Positions 51,164 to 60,292 of a DNA stretch of 64,000 bases are shown piece by piece. The position numbers and the translations under genes are program-made. Source of the stretch: Chitinimonas arctica (GTDB taxonomy: Bacteria; Pseudomonadota; Gammaproteobacteria; Burkholderiales; Chitinimonadaceae). The notes beneath the pieces were generated by a model. It saw nothing but the letters and a program-made list of their open reading frames with translations, did not search any database and had not been told where the DNA came from. Each line of letters begins with the position of its first letter. Positions within the stretch are counted from its first letter, which is position 1. The DNA lies in NCBI RefSeq assembly GCF_007431345.1, contig NZ_CP041730.1, positions 2,790,001-2,854,000 on the forward strand, given 5' to 3'.

Positions 51164-52090
51164 ATGAAACTGATTTACGCAGGCACGCCCGATTTTTCGG
51201 CCGCAGCCCTTCAAGCCCTGATCGATGCCGGCCATGAGATCGTACTGGTATTGACCCAGCCGGACCGTCCGGCCGGGCGCGGCATGAAGTTGTTGGCCTC
51301 GCCGGTCAAGCAGCTGGCCGAGCGTCACGGCATCCCCGTCTACCAGCCGGAAAAATTGCGCAGCGCCGAACAGCAGGCGCCGCTGGCGGCGCTGGCGGCC
51401 GACGTGATGGTGGTCGCCGCCTATGGCCTGATCCTGCCCCAGGCGGTGCTGGATATGCCGCGCCTCGGCTGCCTCAATATCCACGCCTCGCTATTGCCGC
51501 GCTGGCGCGGCGCGGCGCCGATCCAGCGGGCGATCCAGCTGGGCGACGAGGAGACCGGCATCACCATCATGCAGATGGACGCCGGCCTCGATACCGGCGC
51601 GATGCTGAGCCGCCATATCGTGCCGATCGCAGCGGACGATACCAGCCGCAGTCTGCACGACAAGCTGGCCTTGGCCGGTGCCGGCGCCATCGTGGCGGCG
51701 TTGGCCGATTTGCCTACCCTGCAGGCAGGCGCAACACCGCAGCCCGCCGAAGGCGTGAACTATGCTGAGAAGATCCGCAAGGATGAGGCCGCCATTGACT
51801 GGAGCATGCCGGCGCGGGATATCGCCAGGCGTATACGGGCATTCGATCCTTTCCCCGGTTGTACCGCGCGGCATGGCGATGAGCTGATCAAGTGCTGGGC
51901 CGGCGTGGCGGTTGACGGACAGGCCGGCGCCAAGCCGGGCAGCGTGCTGGCCGTCGACGACGGCGTGCTGGTGGCGACCGGGCAAGGTGCGGTCCGTTTG
52001 AGCGAGCTGCAGCGACCGGGCGGCAAGCGCCTGGCTGCGCGGGAGTTCCTGGCCGGCGGCAAACTGGCGGTGGGCGACGTATTGAAATGA
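51164..52090 (+). CDS. fmt: Methionyl-tRNA formyltransferase
   Basis: The 308 residues formylate Met-tRNA using 10-formyl-tetrahydrofolate. KLIYAGTPDFSAAALQALID, the catalytic His and Asp in LNIHASLLPRWRGAAPI and MQMDAGLDTGAML, and the C-terminal RNA-binding-like domain (AIDWSMPARDIARRIRAFDP) are all present. It follows def by 67 bases, and a hairpin-free gap of 114 bases separates it from rsmB. Confidence 0.97.
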   Translation: MKLIYAGTPDFSAAALQALIDAGHEIVLVLTQPDRPAGRGMKLLASPVKQLAERHGIPVYQPEKLRSAEQQAPLAALAADVMVVAAYGLILPQAVLDMPRLGCLNIHASLLPRWRGAAPIQRAIQLGDEETGITIMQMDAGLDTGAMLSRHIVPIAADDTSRSLHDKLALAGAGAIVAALADLPTLQAGATPQPAEGVNYAEKIRKDEAAIDWSMPARDIARRIRAFDPFPGCTARHGDELIKCWAGVAVDGQAGAKPGSVLAVDDGVLVATGQGAVRLSELQRPGGKRLAAREFLAGGKLAVGDVLK

Positions 52091-52204
52091 AACAGATCGG
52101 CCGGCGCGGCGTATCGTGCCGGCGGTCCGCCCGGTAGTCGGGGCGGCCTGGAAATTCCACTTCGGCAGGGCAAGCCGCCCTGTCTCACCGCAAGACCTCA
52201 TAAT

Positions 52205-53476
52205 ATGTTCCTGACTCAAAGCTTGGCCGGCGAGGCCGTCGCCGCAGTGCTGGCCGGCCGCAATCTCACCGATACCATGGGCCGCCAGCGGCATGCCCAC
52301 CCCGAACTGGAGCCGCGCCAGCGCGCAGCCATCCAGGATGTGACCTACAGCACCCTGCGGCGCTATGGCGAAATCGATTTCATCCTGACCAAGCTGCTGA
52401 ACCGGCCGGATACCGATCCGGCCGTGCGTGCCCTGTTGGCGGTCGCTATCTACCAATTGGCCTGGGACCGTGCCGCGCCCTATGCGGTGGTCGATCACGC
52501 CGTGAATGTCGCCAGCCAATTGAACGGCGGCTTCGCCAAGGGCATGGTGAACGGCCTGCTCCGTAATTTCCTGCGCCACAAGGATGCCTTGCTGGCCGAG
52601 GCAGCGCAGGACGGCAAGGCACGCTGGAATCATCCGACCTGGTGGGTGACCGCCATGCGCGAAGCCTATCCGGCCGCCTGGAAGGCAGTGTTGCACGCCA
52701 ATAACCAGCATCCGCCGATGAGCTTGCGGGTCAATGTCCGCAAAACCGGGCGCGACGACTATCTGGCGCAGTTGCAAGCGGCCGGTATGTCGGGCGAGGC
52801 GTTTGGCACGGTGGGTATCCGCTTGCAGCAGCCGGTGCCGGTAGACAAATTGCCGGGCTTCTTCGACGGCTACTGTTCGGTGCAGGATATCGGCGCGCAA
52901 TGGGCCGCGCCCTTGCTCGACGTCGCCGACGGCATGCGGGTATTGGATGCTTGCTGCGCCCCCGGCGGCAAGACCGGCCATCTGCTGGAACTGGCCGAGC
53001 TTGAACTGACGGCCCTGGACCTGGACAGGGGTCGGCTCAAGCGCGTCGGCGACAATCTGGCGCGCTTGGGTCTGCAAGCCGATCTGCGGGTGGGCGACGC
53101 CAGCCAGCCGGCCGGCTGGTGGGACGGCCAAGCATTCGACCGCATCCTCGCCGATGTCCCTTGCTCCGCCAGCGGCGTGGCGCGTCGCCATCCCGACATC
53201 AAATGGTTGCGCCGACCCGACGATTTCGCGCAATTTGCCACGCAACAGAGTGCAATGCTGGCCGCGCTGTGGGGCTGCCTCAAAGCGGGTGGTAGACTGC
53301 TTTACGTTACCTGTTCGGTGTTCCCGCAGGAAAACCAACAACATGTTGCCGAGTTTCTACGGCGTCATCCCGATGCTCGGCAACTTCCCTTACCGGCGGC
53401 CTTGCCTGTAAACGGTCAATTGCTGCCAAACGATCAACACGATGGCTTTTTTTACGCGCTGCTTGCCAAGGATTGA
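52205..53476 (+). CDS. rsmB: 16S rRNA (cytosine-967-C5)-methyltransferase
   Basis: The 423 residues combine an N-terminal NusB-like helical domain (AAIQDVTYSTLRRYGEIDFI, VDHAVNVASQLNGGFAKGMV) with an RsmB/Sun methyltransferase domain: motif I LDACCAPGGKTGHLLELAEL and the two catalytic cysteines, one in DVPCSASGVARRHPDIKWLR and one in YVTCSVFPQENQ. It modifies C967 in 16S rRNA. The 3' end overlaps the DUF4390 gene by 35 bases in another frame. Confidence 0.96.
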   Translation: MFLTQSLAGEAVAAVLAGRNLTDTMGRQRHAHPELEPRQRAAIQDVTYSTLRRYGEIDFILTKLLNRPDTDPAVRALLAVAIYQLAWDRAAPYAVVDHAVNVASQLNGGFAKGMVNGLLRNFLRHKDALLAEAAQDGKARWNHPTWWVTAMREAYPAAWKAVLHANNQHPPMSLRVNVRKTGRDDYLAQLQAAGMSGEAFGTVGIRLQQPVPVDKLPGFFDGYCSVQDIGAQWAAPLLDVADGMRVLDACCAPGGKTGHLLELAELELTALDLDRGRLKRVGDNLARLGLQADLRVGDASQPAGWWDGQAFDRILADVPCSASGVARRHPDIKWLRRPDDFAQFATQQSAMLAALWGCLKAGGRLLYVTCSVFPQENQQHVAEFLRRHPDARQLPLPAALPVNGQLLPNDQHDGFFYALLAKD

Positions 53477-54047
53477 ACCACGCTGCCTGCTTGTCTGGCT
53501 GTGCGCGGCGATCTGCTGCCTACCGCTCTGGGCGGGTGGCGGCATCCAGCTGGAGTCGGCCGCCGGGGTGGAGCATGAGGGTAAGTTCAGCCTGGATGCG
53601 CGTTTTTTGGTGACACTCGATGCCATCCAGGAAAACGCCTTGCTGGCCGGCGTGCCACTGACTTTCTCGGTCGAGTTCACCTTGACCCGGCCGCGCTGGT
53701 ACTGGGCCTGGCGGCGGGTGGCCGATTGGTTCGACCCCACCGCGCGGATCGAGTACAAACTTTCCTATCACGCGCTGACCCGCAGCTACCGCGTGAGCGT
53801 GGGCACCCTTTATCAGAGCTTCGATACCCTGGATGGCGCCCTGCACAGCCTGGGCGTGATTCGCGATTGGTCCGTGGCTGAACGCGGGGCCGTCTCGCGG
53901 CGGCTGGACAGCCGCTTTGCCGGTGAGCTGCAGATGCGGCTGGACACCAGCAAACTGCCCAAGCCCCTGCAGCTGAGCCTGTTGGGCGAAGCCGACTGGA
54001 AGCTGGAATCCGACCCCCTGCTGGTCGAGTTCGTCGAAGCGAAATAA
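53442..54047 (+). CDS. DUF4390 domain protein, exported
   Basis: The protein begins inside rsmB (35-base overlap) with MAFFTRCLPRIEPRCLLVWL, a signal peptide/anchor (CAAICCLPLWA). The mature 170 residues are the DUF4390 domain: FLVTLDAIQENALLAGVPLT, RVADWFDPTARIEYKLSYHA, SYRVSVGTLYQSFDTLDGAL. DUF4390 proteins nearly always sit between rsmB and ntrY and are thought to act with the NtrYX two-component system at the periplasmic side, which is association, not proof. The stop is 10 bases before ntrY. Confidence 0.9.
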   Translation: MAFFTRCLPRIEPRCLLVWLCAAICCLPLWAGGGIQLESAAGVEHEGKFSLDARFLVTLDAIQENALLAGVPLTFSVEFTLTRPRWYWAWRRVADWFDPTARIEYKLSYHALTRSYRVSVGTLYQSFDTLDGALHSLGVIRDWSVAERGAVSRRLDSRFAGELQMRLDTSKLPKPLQLSLLGEADWKLESDPLLVEFVEAK

Positions 54048-54057
54048 GAGCCTGGCC

Positions 54058-56247
54058 ATGCCATTGCGCAATACCCTGATCCTGATCGGCTCGCTGGCCG
54101 TCATCCTGTTGTTCATGTTGGCGACCTCGATCGGCAATTCCACCGTGTTCGGCCGTTATTACCATCCCTTGCTGGCGCTGAACGTGCTGGTGGTGGCGGG
54201 GCTGGTCGTGCTGGTGGGAGCCCGTCTGATGCGTTTGCGCAAACAGGTGCGGGCCAGGCAGTTCGGCTCCCGGCTGGCCTGGCGGCTCACCCTGATGTTC
54301 GGCATGGTGGCCATCCTGCCGGGCGCGCTGGTCTACACCCTGTCGGTGCAGTTCCTGACCAAGTCCATCGAAACCTGGTTCGACGTGAAGGTGGATACCG
54401 CCCTGGACAGCGGTTTGAACCTGGGCAACCAGATGCTCAATTACTCGCTGGACGACCTGATGCGCAAGGCGCAGTTGATGGCCGGCGAGCTGTCCAGCGG
54501 CGAAATGGACGAAGCGCACCGTACCCTGACCCGGCTGCGCGAAGCCACCGGGGTGCAGGAGGCCAGCCTGTTCGACGGGCGCGGCCGCGTGCTGGACCAC
54601 GTGGGCGACACCTATGCCAACCTGGTGCCGCTGGTGCCGGAGCGCGCGGTGCTGAAGCGGGCGCTGGAGCAAAAGCCGTATCGGCAACTGGAGACCACCC
54701 CCAATTACGGCCTCAGCCTGCGCGTCATCGTGCCGGTCAACCCCAATTACGCCAGCCAGTCCGGTTTTGGCGGCGAGATACGCATCCTGCAGCTGATCCA
54801 GCCGGTGCCCAAGCAATTGGCCAGCGATGCCGAAAAAGTGGAGGAGATGCGCAATGCCTACAAGCTGCTGTCGCTGTCGCGCGCCGGGCTCAAGCAGAGC
54901 TACAGCCTGACGCTGACGCTGGCGCTGCTGCTGGCGCTGTTGACCGCGGTGGTGCTGGGTATGTACCTGTCCGAGAAGCTGGCGGCCCCGCTGACCGTGC
55001 TGGCGGCCGGTACGCGGGCCGTGGCGCAAGGCGACTTTTCACAGGTGCAGCCGGTGGTCAGCCAGGATGAGTTGGGCACCCTGACCCATAGCTTCAACCG
55101 CATGACGCGGCAGTTGTCCGATGCACGCGACCAGGTCGAGCTGAAGCAGCAGGAAACCGCGGCGGCCAAAGCCTATCTGGAGACGGTGCTGGGCAGCCTG
55201 ACGGCGGGGGTGCTGACCTTCGACGAGCAATGGCGCCTGCGCGCCGGCAACCTGAGCGCCGGCAATATCCTGCATGCCGATATCGATAAGCTGGACGAGC
55301 GGCGGCTGGATGACTGCCTGCTCGAGTACCCGCACCTGAGCGGCTTCGCCATCGGCGTGCAGCAAGCCTTCGAGGCCGGCACCGAGGACTGGCAGCGCCA
55401 GCTCGAGGTGGGCTTCGATGGCAGTACCCGCATGTTGCTGGTACATGGCGCGCGCCTGCGTGGCGAGGTCGATCAGGCTTCGGGCGCCGTGGTGGTGTTC
55501 GATGACGTGACCGACCTGCTGCGTGCCCAGCGCGATGCCGCCTGGGGCGAAGTGGCCAAGCGCCTGGCCCACGAGATACGCAATCCGCTTACCCCCATCC
55601 AGTTGGCGGCCGAGCGCTTGGCCCACAAGCTGGCCGACAAGCTTGACGATGCCAGCCGCGAGATCCTGACCCGTTCGACCAATACCATCGTGGCGCAGGT
55701 CGGTGCGCTCAAGCGGATGGTCGACGAGTTCCGCGAGTATGCCCGCCAACCCTCGGCCGAACTGGCGCCGGTGAACCTCGCCAAGCTGCTGGACGAGATC
55801 ATGGTGCTCTACGAAACCGCGCCGATCGAGCGCGAACACGTGGGCGACGGAGAGCTGGTGGTGATGGCGGACATCACGCAATTGCGCCAGGTTGTACACA
55901 ATTTGTTGAAAAATGCACAGGAGGCAGTCAGTGGCGATATATTCGGCCGCATCAGGCTGCGCACCGAAAGACGCGAGAAAGCGGTACGATTGTCGGTTGA
56001 AGACAACGGAACCGGTTTCAGTGAGGCGATTTTGCAACGGGTTTTCGAGCCTTATGCAACGACCAAGCAGAAGGGCACGGGCTTGGGATTGGCGGTGGTG
56101 AAGAAAATCATCGACGAACACCATGGCCAGATCGTCGCTTTCAATGTCGAACCGCACGGTGGTTGCGTGCGGATCGACTTGCCGGCTGTAGTAACAATCA
56201 ATGCTGATAACAGCCTGAACTCAGGGGAGAACGCGCGTGGGGAGTAA
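54058..56247 (+). CDS. ntrY: NtrY-like membrane sensor histidine kinase
   Basis: The 729 residues have at least three transmembrane segments in the first 320 residues (LILIGSLAVILLFMLATSI, LLALNVLVVAGLVVLVGARL, LTLTLALLLALLTAVVLGMY) surrounding a periplasmic sensor, then HAMP (about 320-370), PAS (about 380-480), a HisKA with His505 in AKRLAHEIRNPLTPIQLAAE, and an HATPase with LLKNAQEA, VEDNGTGF and KGTGLGLAVVKKIIDEHHG. This is the standard NtrY architecture; in Neisseria-like bacteria NtrYX senses redox or respiratory conditions. The stop overlaps the ntrX start by 11 bases. Confidence 0.93.
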   Translation: MPLRNTLILIGSLAVILLFMLATSIGNSTVFGRYYHPLLALNVLVVAGLVVLVGARLMRLRKQVRARQFGSRLAWRLTLMFGMVAILPGALVYTLSVQFLTKSIETWFDVKVDTALDSGLNLGNQMLNYSLDDLMRKAQLMAGELSSGEMDEAHRTLTRLREATGVQEASLFDGRGRVLDHVGDTYANLVPLVPERAVLKRALEQKPYRQLETTPNYGLSLRVIVPVNPNYASQSGFGGEIRILQLIQPVPKQLASDAEKVEEMRNAYKLLSLSRAGLKQSYSLTLTLALLLALLTAVVLGMYLSEKLAAPLTVLAAGTRAVAQGDFSQVQPVVSQDELGTLTHSFNRMTRQLSDARDQVELKQQETAAAKAYLETVLGSLTAGVLTFDEQWRLRAGNLSAGNILHADIDKLDERRLDDCLLEYPHLSGFAIGVQQAFEAGTEDWQRQLEVGFDGSTRMLLVHGARLRGEVDQASGAVVVFDDVTDLLRAQRDAAWGEVAKRLAHEIRNPLTPIQLAAERLAHKLADKLDDASREILTRSTNTIVAQVGALKRMVDEFREYARQPSAELAPVNLAKLLDEIMVLYETAPIEREHVGDGELVVMADITQLRQVVHNLLKNAQEAVSGDIFGRIRLRTERREKAVRLSVEDNGTGFSEAILQRVFEPYATTKQKGTGLGLAVVKKIIDEHHGQIVAFNVEPHGGCVRIDLPAVVTINADNSLNSGENARGE

Positions 56248-57511
56248 CGATATCCTGATCGTCGACGACGAGATTGGTATCCGCGAATTACTGTCGGAGA
56301 TCCTGCAAGACGAAGGCTACCGCGTGGTGGTAGCCGAAAATGCCGCCCAGGCGCGCCAATTCCGCAACAAGGGGCGCCCGTCGCTGGTCCTGCTGGATAT
56401 CTGGATGCCGGATACCGATGGCGTGACGCTGCTGAAGGAATGGGGCAGCAATGGTCAGCTGACCATGCCGGTGGTAATGATGTCGGGCCATGCCACCATC
56501 GATACCGCGGTCGAAGCGACCCGCATCGGGGCCTTCGATTTTCTGGAAAAGCCCATCGGGCTGCAGAAGCTGCTGGCTACGGTCAAGCGGGCGCTCAAGC
56601 ACGGCGAGGTGCAACCCAAGGTGGCCGAGAATTCGCTGGCCGGCCTGGGCAAGAGTCCGCTGATCCTGATACTGAAGAAGCAGCTGGACCAATCGCAGAA
56701 CCTGGCCTTTCCGCTGCTGCTGACCGGCGAGCCGGGCAGCGGCTTTGTGGCCTGCGCCCGCTACCTGAGCCCCTCCACGGCGCCGTTCGTGGCGCCGGAC
56801 AGCCAGGATGCCCTGATCGACTCGGGTGCGGACCTGGTGGCCCGGGCCGCCAACGGTTCGCTGTTCCTGCGCGATATCGGCCATTACGAGCGCAAGGCGC
56901 AGAGCGCCCTGGTCTCGCTGTTGCCGAAGCTGGATAAGCACAATGTGCGGCTTATCTGTGCCACCAGCCGCAGCCTGCCGGAACTGATCGACCGCTTCGA
57001 TCCGGCGCTGTTCACCTATCTGTCGCAGATCGTGGTGCCCTTGCCGGCCCTGCGCGAGCACCGCGACGATATCCCCGAGCTGGCGGAGCACATCCTCGCC
57101 AGCGTGGTGGAATCGAGCAAGACCAGCCCGCGGCGGTTCGCCTCCTCCGCGCTGAACGCCTTGCGCCAGCATGATTGGCCGGGTAATCACGAGCAGCTGC
57201 ACAATATCGTCAAGAGCCTGGCGCTGACTTCGACCGAGGTCGAGATCGATGCCGCGCCGGTCAATCGCGTCTTGTCGCAGTTTTCGCCCCCCAGGGCGCA
57301 AGCCGTGACGGTCAGTGGACCGCAGTTCAATTTCGACCAACCCCTGCGCGATGCCCGCGACGAATTCGAACGGGCGTATTTCGATCACCATATCGGCCTG
57401 GAAGGCGGCAATATGAGCCGCGTGGCCGATAAGGTGGGCTTGGAGCGCACCCACTTGTACCGCAAGCTCAAGCAACTGGGTGTGCAGGTAATCAAGCGGC
57501 CCAGGGTGTAG
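56237..57511 (+). CDS. ntrX: NtrX-like response regulator with degenerate sigma-54 AAA+ domain
   Basis: Residues 1-120 are a normal receiver (Asp54 in LLDIWMPDTDG). The central AAA+ region is degenerate: the Walker A place reads GEPGSGF (residues 164-170) where the Lys is replaced by Phe170; the Walker B place reads GSLFLRDIG (207-215) where the first acid is Arg; and the interval between them is only about 40 residues with no GAFTGA loop, so about 40 residues with the sigma-54 contact are absent. Residues about 370-420 are a Fis-type helix-turn-helix (NMSRVADKVGLERTHLYRKL). It should therefore regulate without activating sigma-54 polymerase, as an ordinary DNA-binding regulator. Confidence 0.9.
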   Translation: MGSNDILIVDDEIGIRELLSEILQDEGYRVVVAENAAQARQFRNKGRPSLVLLDIWMPDTDGVTLLKEWGSNGQLTMPVVMMSGHATIDTAVEATRIGAFDFLEKPIGLQKLLATVKRALKHGEVQPKVAENSLAGLGKSPLILILKKQLDQSQNLAFPLLLTGEPGSGFVACARYLSPSTAPFVAPDSQDALIDSGADLVARAANGSLFLRDIGHYERKAQSALVSLLPKLDKHNVRLICATSRSLPELIDRFDPALFTYLSQIVVPLPALREHRDDIPELAEHILASVVESSKTSPRRFASSALNALRQHDWPGNHEQLHNIVKSLALTSTEVEIDAAPVNRVLSQFSPPRAQAVTVSGPQFNFDQPLRDARDEFERAYFDHHIGLEGGNMSRVADKVGLERTHLYRKLKQLGVQVIKRPRV

Positions 57512-57550
57512 CGAAAGCCCCACCCAGCGCGGTACGCGAAATGTGGTTCA

Positions 57551-57571
57551 ACGCCCGGCCCTGCCGGGCGT
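57551..57571 (+). terminator. Intrinsic terminator of the def-to-ntrX operon
   Basis: ACGCCCGG and CCGGGCGT pair around a five-base loop and are followed by TTTTTG, a classic strong terminator 40 bases after the ntrX stop. Confidence 0.9.
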
Positions 57572-58389
57572 TTTTGCGTGTGCCATGCGCCATCCCGGAC
57601 TGGCGCGGCTAGCCGGAAGGAGGGTGGAATTTTTTGGCGCCTGCCAAGATGCCATGATTTAACCAGTATCTCATATATGCCGTTGGCATTGTTGCCTGAG
57701 TGGGCAATCTTTTTCCGAAAGCACTGTTCCTGCCGTCCTGGCACATGCCCCACCTTCCCGTCCCCATGCGATTTCCAGCCATTCCGACCTTAGCGAACTG
57801 GTCCGCAACCTACCCTGGCATTTCTGGCAACTTGTATGGCGGTAACAGTTGTGTTGCATGGACAACCCATTCACCTACCGTTCGTCGGCTGATGACATGC
57901 GCATTTTGACCTACCCCATTTCCTTGTCTACTACCCAGTAGGTCTATTACACGAAAGGCACTCGAACGGTCGTGCACCGATTCGGGGTCGTGCAGCTGGT
58001 GTTTTCTCGCCCGGCAGCTCAGTTTTCCCAGCAAATTTGCTATGCCGCACCGTAATTTGAACGTTATTCACTGACGCGACGATTCTGGAGCGGTCGCTTG
58101 CTCAAGCAGGCAAGTCAAATCGAATGTCATAAAGCCACGGCTTCGGCTTGGATCGGACAAGTCCGCATCGCGGTGTCGGCGAGGTGTTCCCGCCAGCACC
58201 CGCTGCGGTGGAACTGAACGCTGGTTCCTCTACTTTTCGGCACTTTCCGGTAGTGGCGACACGCAACGTAACGTCACATCTATCAGTGTGGCGTGCGGGG
58301 AGGCAACTTGCCGGCTATCGACGGCAAGCATTGCCAGATTGGGGAAATGGGTCCCCTTGGTAGTCACTTGGAACAGAGGAAAAACAACA
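57572..58389. other. About 820-base region upstream of the M4 protease, no gene
   Basis: All open frames are short, on both strands, and of mixed composition. Local AT-rich patches occur around 57625-57690 and 57940-58080, which contrast with the GC-rich surroundings and probably hold regulator sites for the downstream protease. The last 100 bases lead into the AGAGGAAA ribosome binding site. No terminator or repeat with copies elsewhere in the window was found. Confidence 0.4.
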
Positions 58390-60195
58390 ATGAAGCACGC
58401 ATTTCACGCAGCAGCACGTCCAGCCCTTCTGTCCGTTCTGGTAATGGGCGCTATCAGCGCCATGGCGGCGGAGCGGGTGAACCTGGAGGGGTTTTCGGCC
58501 AAAGCTGCGACGGTAAGCGGTGGTACGCTACAAAATATGCTGGGCCTGGCAAACGATGAACTGAAGCCTTTGCGTAGCCAGTCGTACGCCAACGGCAAGG
58601 TCGTTACCCGGTATCGGCAATACCATCAAGGCGTACCAGTTTGGGGAGTAGGGGTCGTCGAGCAGCGTAATCCAGGCGAGGCACAGCCGCTGCTGTCGGG
58701 TGCCATGTTGAGGGGCGTGAGCATCGATATGCCTAGCGCCAAGCCAGCCTTCTCGTCTTCGGTCGTGTTGGCCCAAGCCAAATCCCTGGCCAAGGCAGGC
58801 GCAACCGAGAACGACACAGCCTCGCTGTTCGTCAAGCTCGACAACGGTGTCGCCCGACTGGTCTATGTCGTCTCGTTCATGGTCAATGATGCGAAGGCAC
58901 CGTCCAGGCCGCATTTCCTGATCGATGCCAACACCGGTGTCGTGATCAAGCGCTGGGAAGGCCTGGCGCACCGCGATGCCACCGGCCCTGGCGGCAACAC
59001 CAAGACCGGCCAGTATGAATATGGCACCACCTATGGTCCGCTGGTGGTGAACGACAATTGCCAGATGAACAGCGGCAACGTCATCACCGTCAATCTCAAC
59101 CACGGCACCAGTGGTTCTTCCGCCTATCAGTTCACTTGCCCACGTAATACGGTCAAGGCCATCAACGGTGCGTTCTCGCCCCTGAACGATGCGCATTACT
59201 TCGGTAATGTCGTGTTCAATATGTACAAGGACTGGTTCAACCTGCGTCCTATCTCCCAGACCCTGTACATGAAGGTGCACTACAGCAGCGGTTATGAAAA
59301 CGCCTTCTGGGACGGTAGCGCCATGAGCTTCGGTGACGGCGCCAGCACCTTCTATCCGCTGGTATCGCTCGACGTGTCGGCTCACGAGGTCAGCCACGGC
59401 TTTACCGAGCAAAACTCCGGACTGGAATATTCCGGCATGTCCGGCGGGATGAACGAAGCCTTCTCCGATATGGCCGGTGAGGCCGCCGAGTACTACATGA
59501 AGAACGGCACCAACGACTTCCAGGTCGGCGCCGAAATCTTCAAGTCCTCCGGCGCACTGCGCTATATGGACAATCCACCGCGCGATGGCCGTTCGATCGG
59601 CAACGCTTCGGACTACTACGATGGATTGGACGTGCACTATTCCAGCGGCGTCTTCAATAAGGCGTTCTACACCCTGGCCAAGAAGACCGGCTGGAACACC
59701 CGCAAGGCATTCGAGGTGATGGTGGATGCCAACCGTCTGCACTGGCAAGAGAACAGCACCTTCGACGAAGGTGCCTGTGGTGTGGAAAAGGCCGCGGTGG
59801 CACGCGGCTACACCAAGGCTGACGTGACTTCGGCGTTCAGCGCGGTGGGCGTGCATTGCGAAGACCAGCCGCCACTTCCAACCAATGAACTGAAGAAGGG
59901 TGTGCCGGTCACGGGCTTGGCTGCCGCCAAGAACGCGAAGCTGAACTACACCATGGCGGTGCCGGCCGGCGCCCGGAACCTGACCTTCACCATGTCCGGC
60001 GGTACGGGCGATGCCGATATCTACATCAAGTTCGGTTCGGCACCGACCCTCACTTCCTACGACTACCGTCCTTACAAGTACGGCAATAACGAAAAGGTCA
60101 CCATCTCGACCGGACGTACCGGTACTTACTACGTGATGATCAACGGCTACTCCGCGTTCAGCGGCGTGACCCTGGTCGGCAACTATCAGCAGTAA
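58390..60195 (+). CDS. Secreted M4-family (thermolysin/pseudolysin-like) metallopeptidase with C-terminal PPC domain
   Basis: AGAGGAAA is spaced correctly before the ATG at 58390. A signal peptide (residues about 1-25) is followed by an FTP/PepSY propeptide (about 30-190), then the peptidase: HEVSH at residues 332-336 in LDVSAHEVSHGFTEQNSGLE, the third zinc ligand Glu in SGGMNEAFSD, and a C-terminal His in DGLDVHYSSGVFNKAF. The last 100 residues form a PPC domain (DADIYIKFGSAPT, TGTYYVMINGYSAFSG). The enzyme is a broad extracellular endopeptidase activated by propeptide removal. A terminator separates it from the M28 gene. Confidence 0.93.
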   Translation: MKHAFHAAARPALLSVLVMGAISAMAAERVNLEGFSAKAATVSGGTLQNMLGLANDELKPLRSQSYANGKVVTRYRQYHQGVPVWGVGVVEQRNPGEAQPLLSGAMLRGVSIDMPSAKPAFSSSVVLAQAKSLAKAGATENDTASLFVKLDNGVARLVYVVSFMVNDAKAPSRPHFLIDANTGVVIKRWEGLAHRDATGPGGNTKTGQYEYGTTYGPLVVNDNCQMNSGNVITVNLNHGTSGSSAYQFTCPRNTVKAINGAFSPLNDAHYFGNVVFNMYKDWFNLRPISQTLYMKVHYSSGYENAFWDGSAMSFGDGASTFYPLVSLDVSAHEVSHGFTEQNSGLEYSGMSGGMNEAFSDMAGEAAEYYMKNGTNDFQVGAEIFKSSGALRYMDNPPRDGRSIGNASDYYDGLDVHYSSGVFNKAFYTLAKKTGWNTRKAFEVMVDANRLHWQENSTFDEGACGVEKAAVARGYTKADVTSAFSAVGVHCEDQPPLPTNELKKGVPVTGLAAAKNAKLNYTMAVPAGARNLTFTMSGGTGDADIYIKFGSAPTLTSYDYRPYKYGNNEKVTISTGRTGTYYVMINGYSAFSGVTLVGNYQQ

Positions 60196-60209
60196 GCCTC
60201 CCGCTGTCT

Positions 60210-60233
60210 GCCCCGCTCCATTCGGAGCGGGGC
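60210..60233 (+). terminator. Terminator between the two peptidase genes
   Basis: GCCCCGCTC and GAGCGGGGC pair around a six-base loop and are followed by TTTTCC, 15 bases after the M4 gene stop. Confidence 0.85.
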
Positions 60234-60292
60234 TTTTCCTTGCCCAGTCGATTGCCACGCCGCGTCGCTGTACGTGGCCTAAGGAGTATTTC

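Noticed and set aside
51491..53344. 617-codon minus-strand frame opposite fmt and rsmB
   Set aside because: Antisense shadow; spans two unrelated genes and has no recognisable motif.
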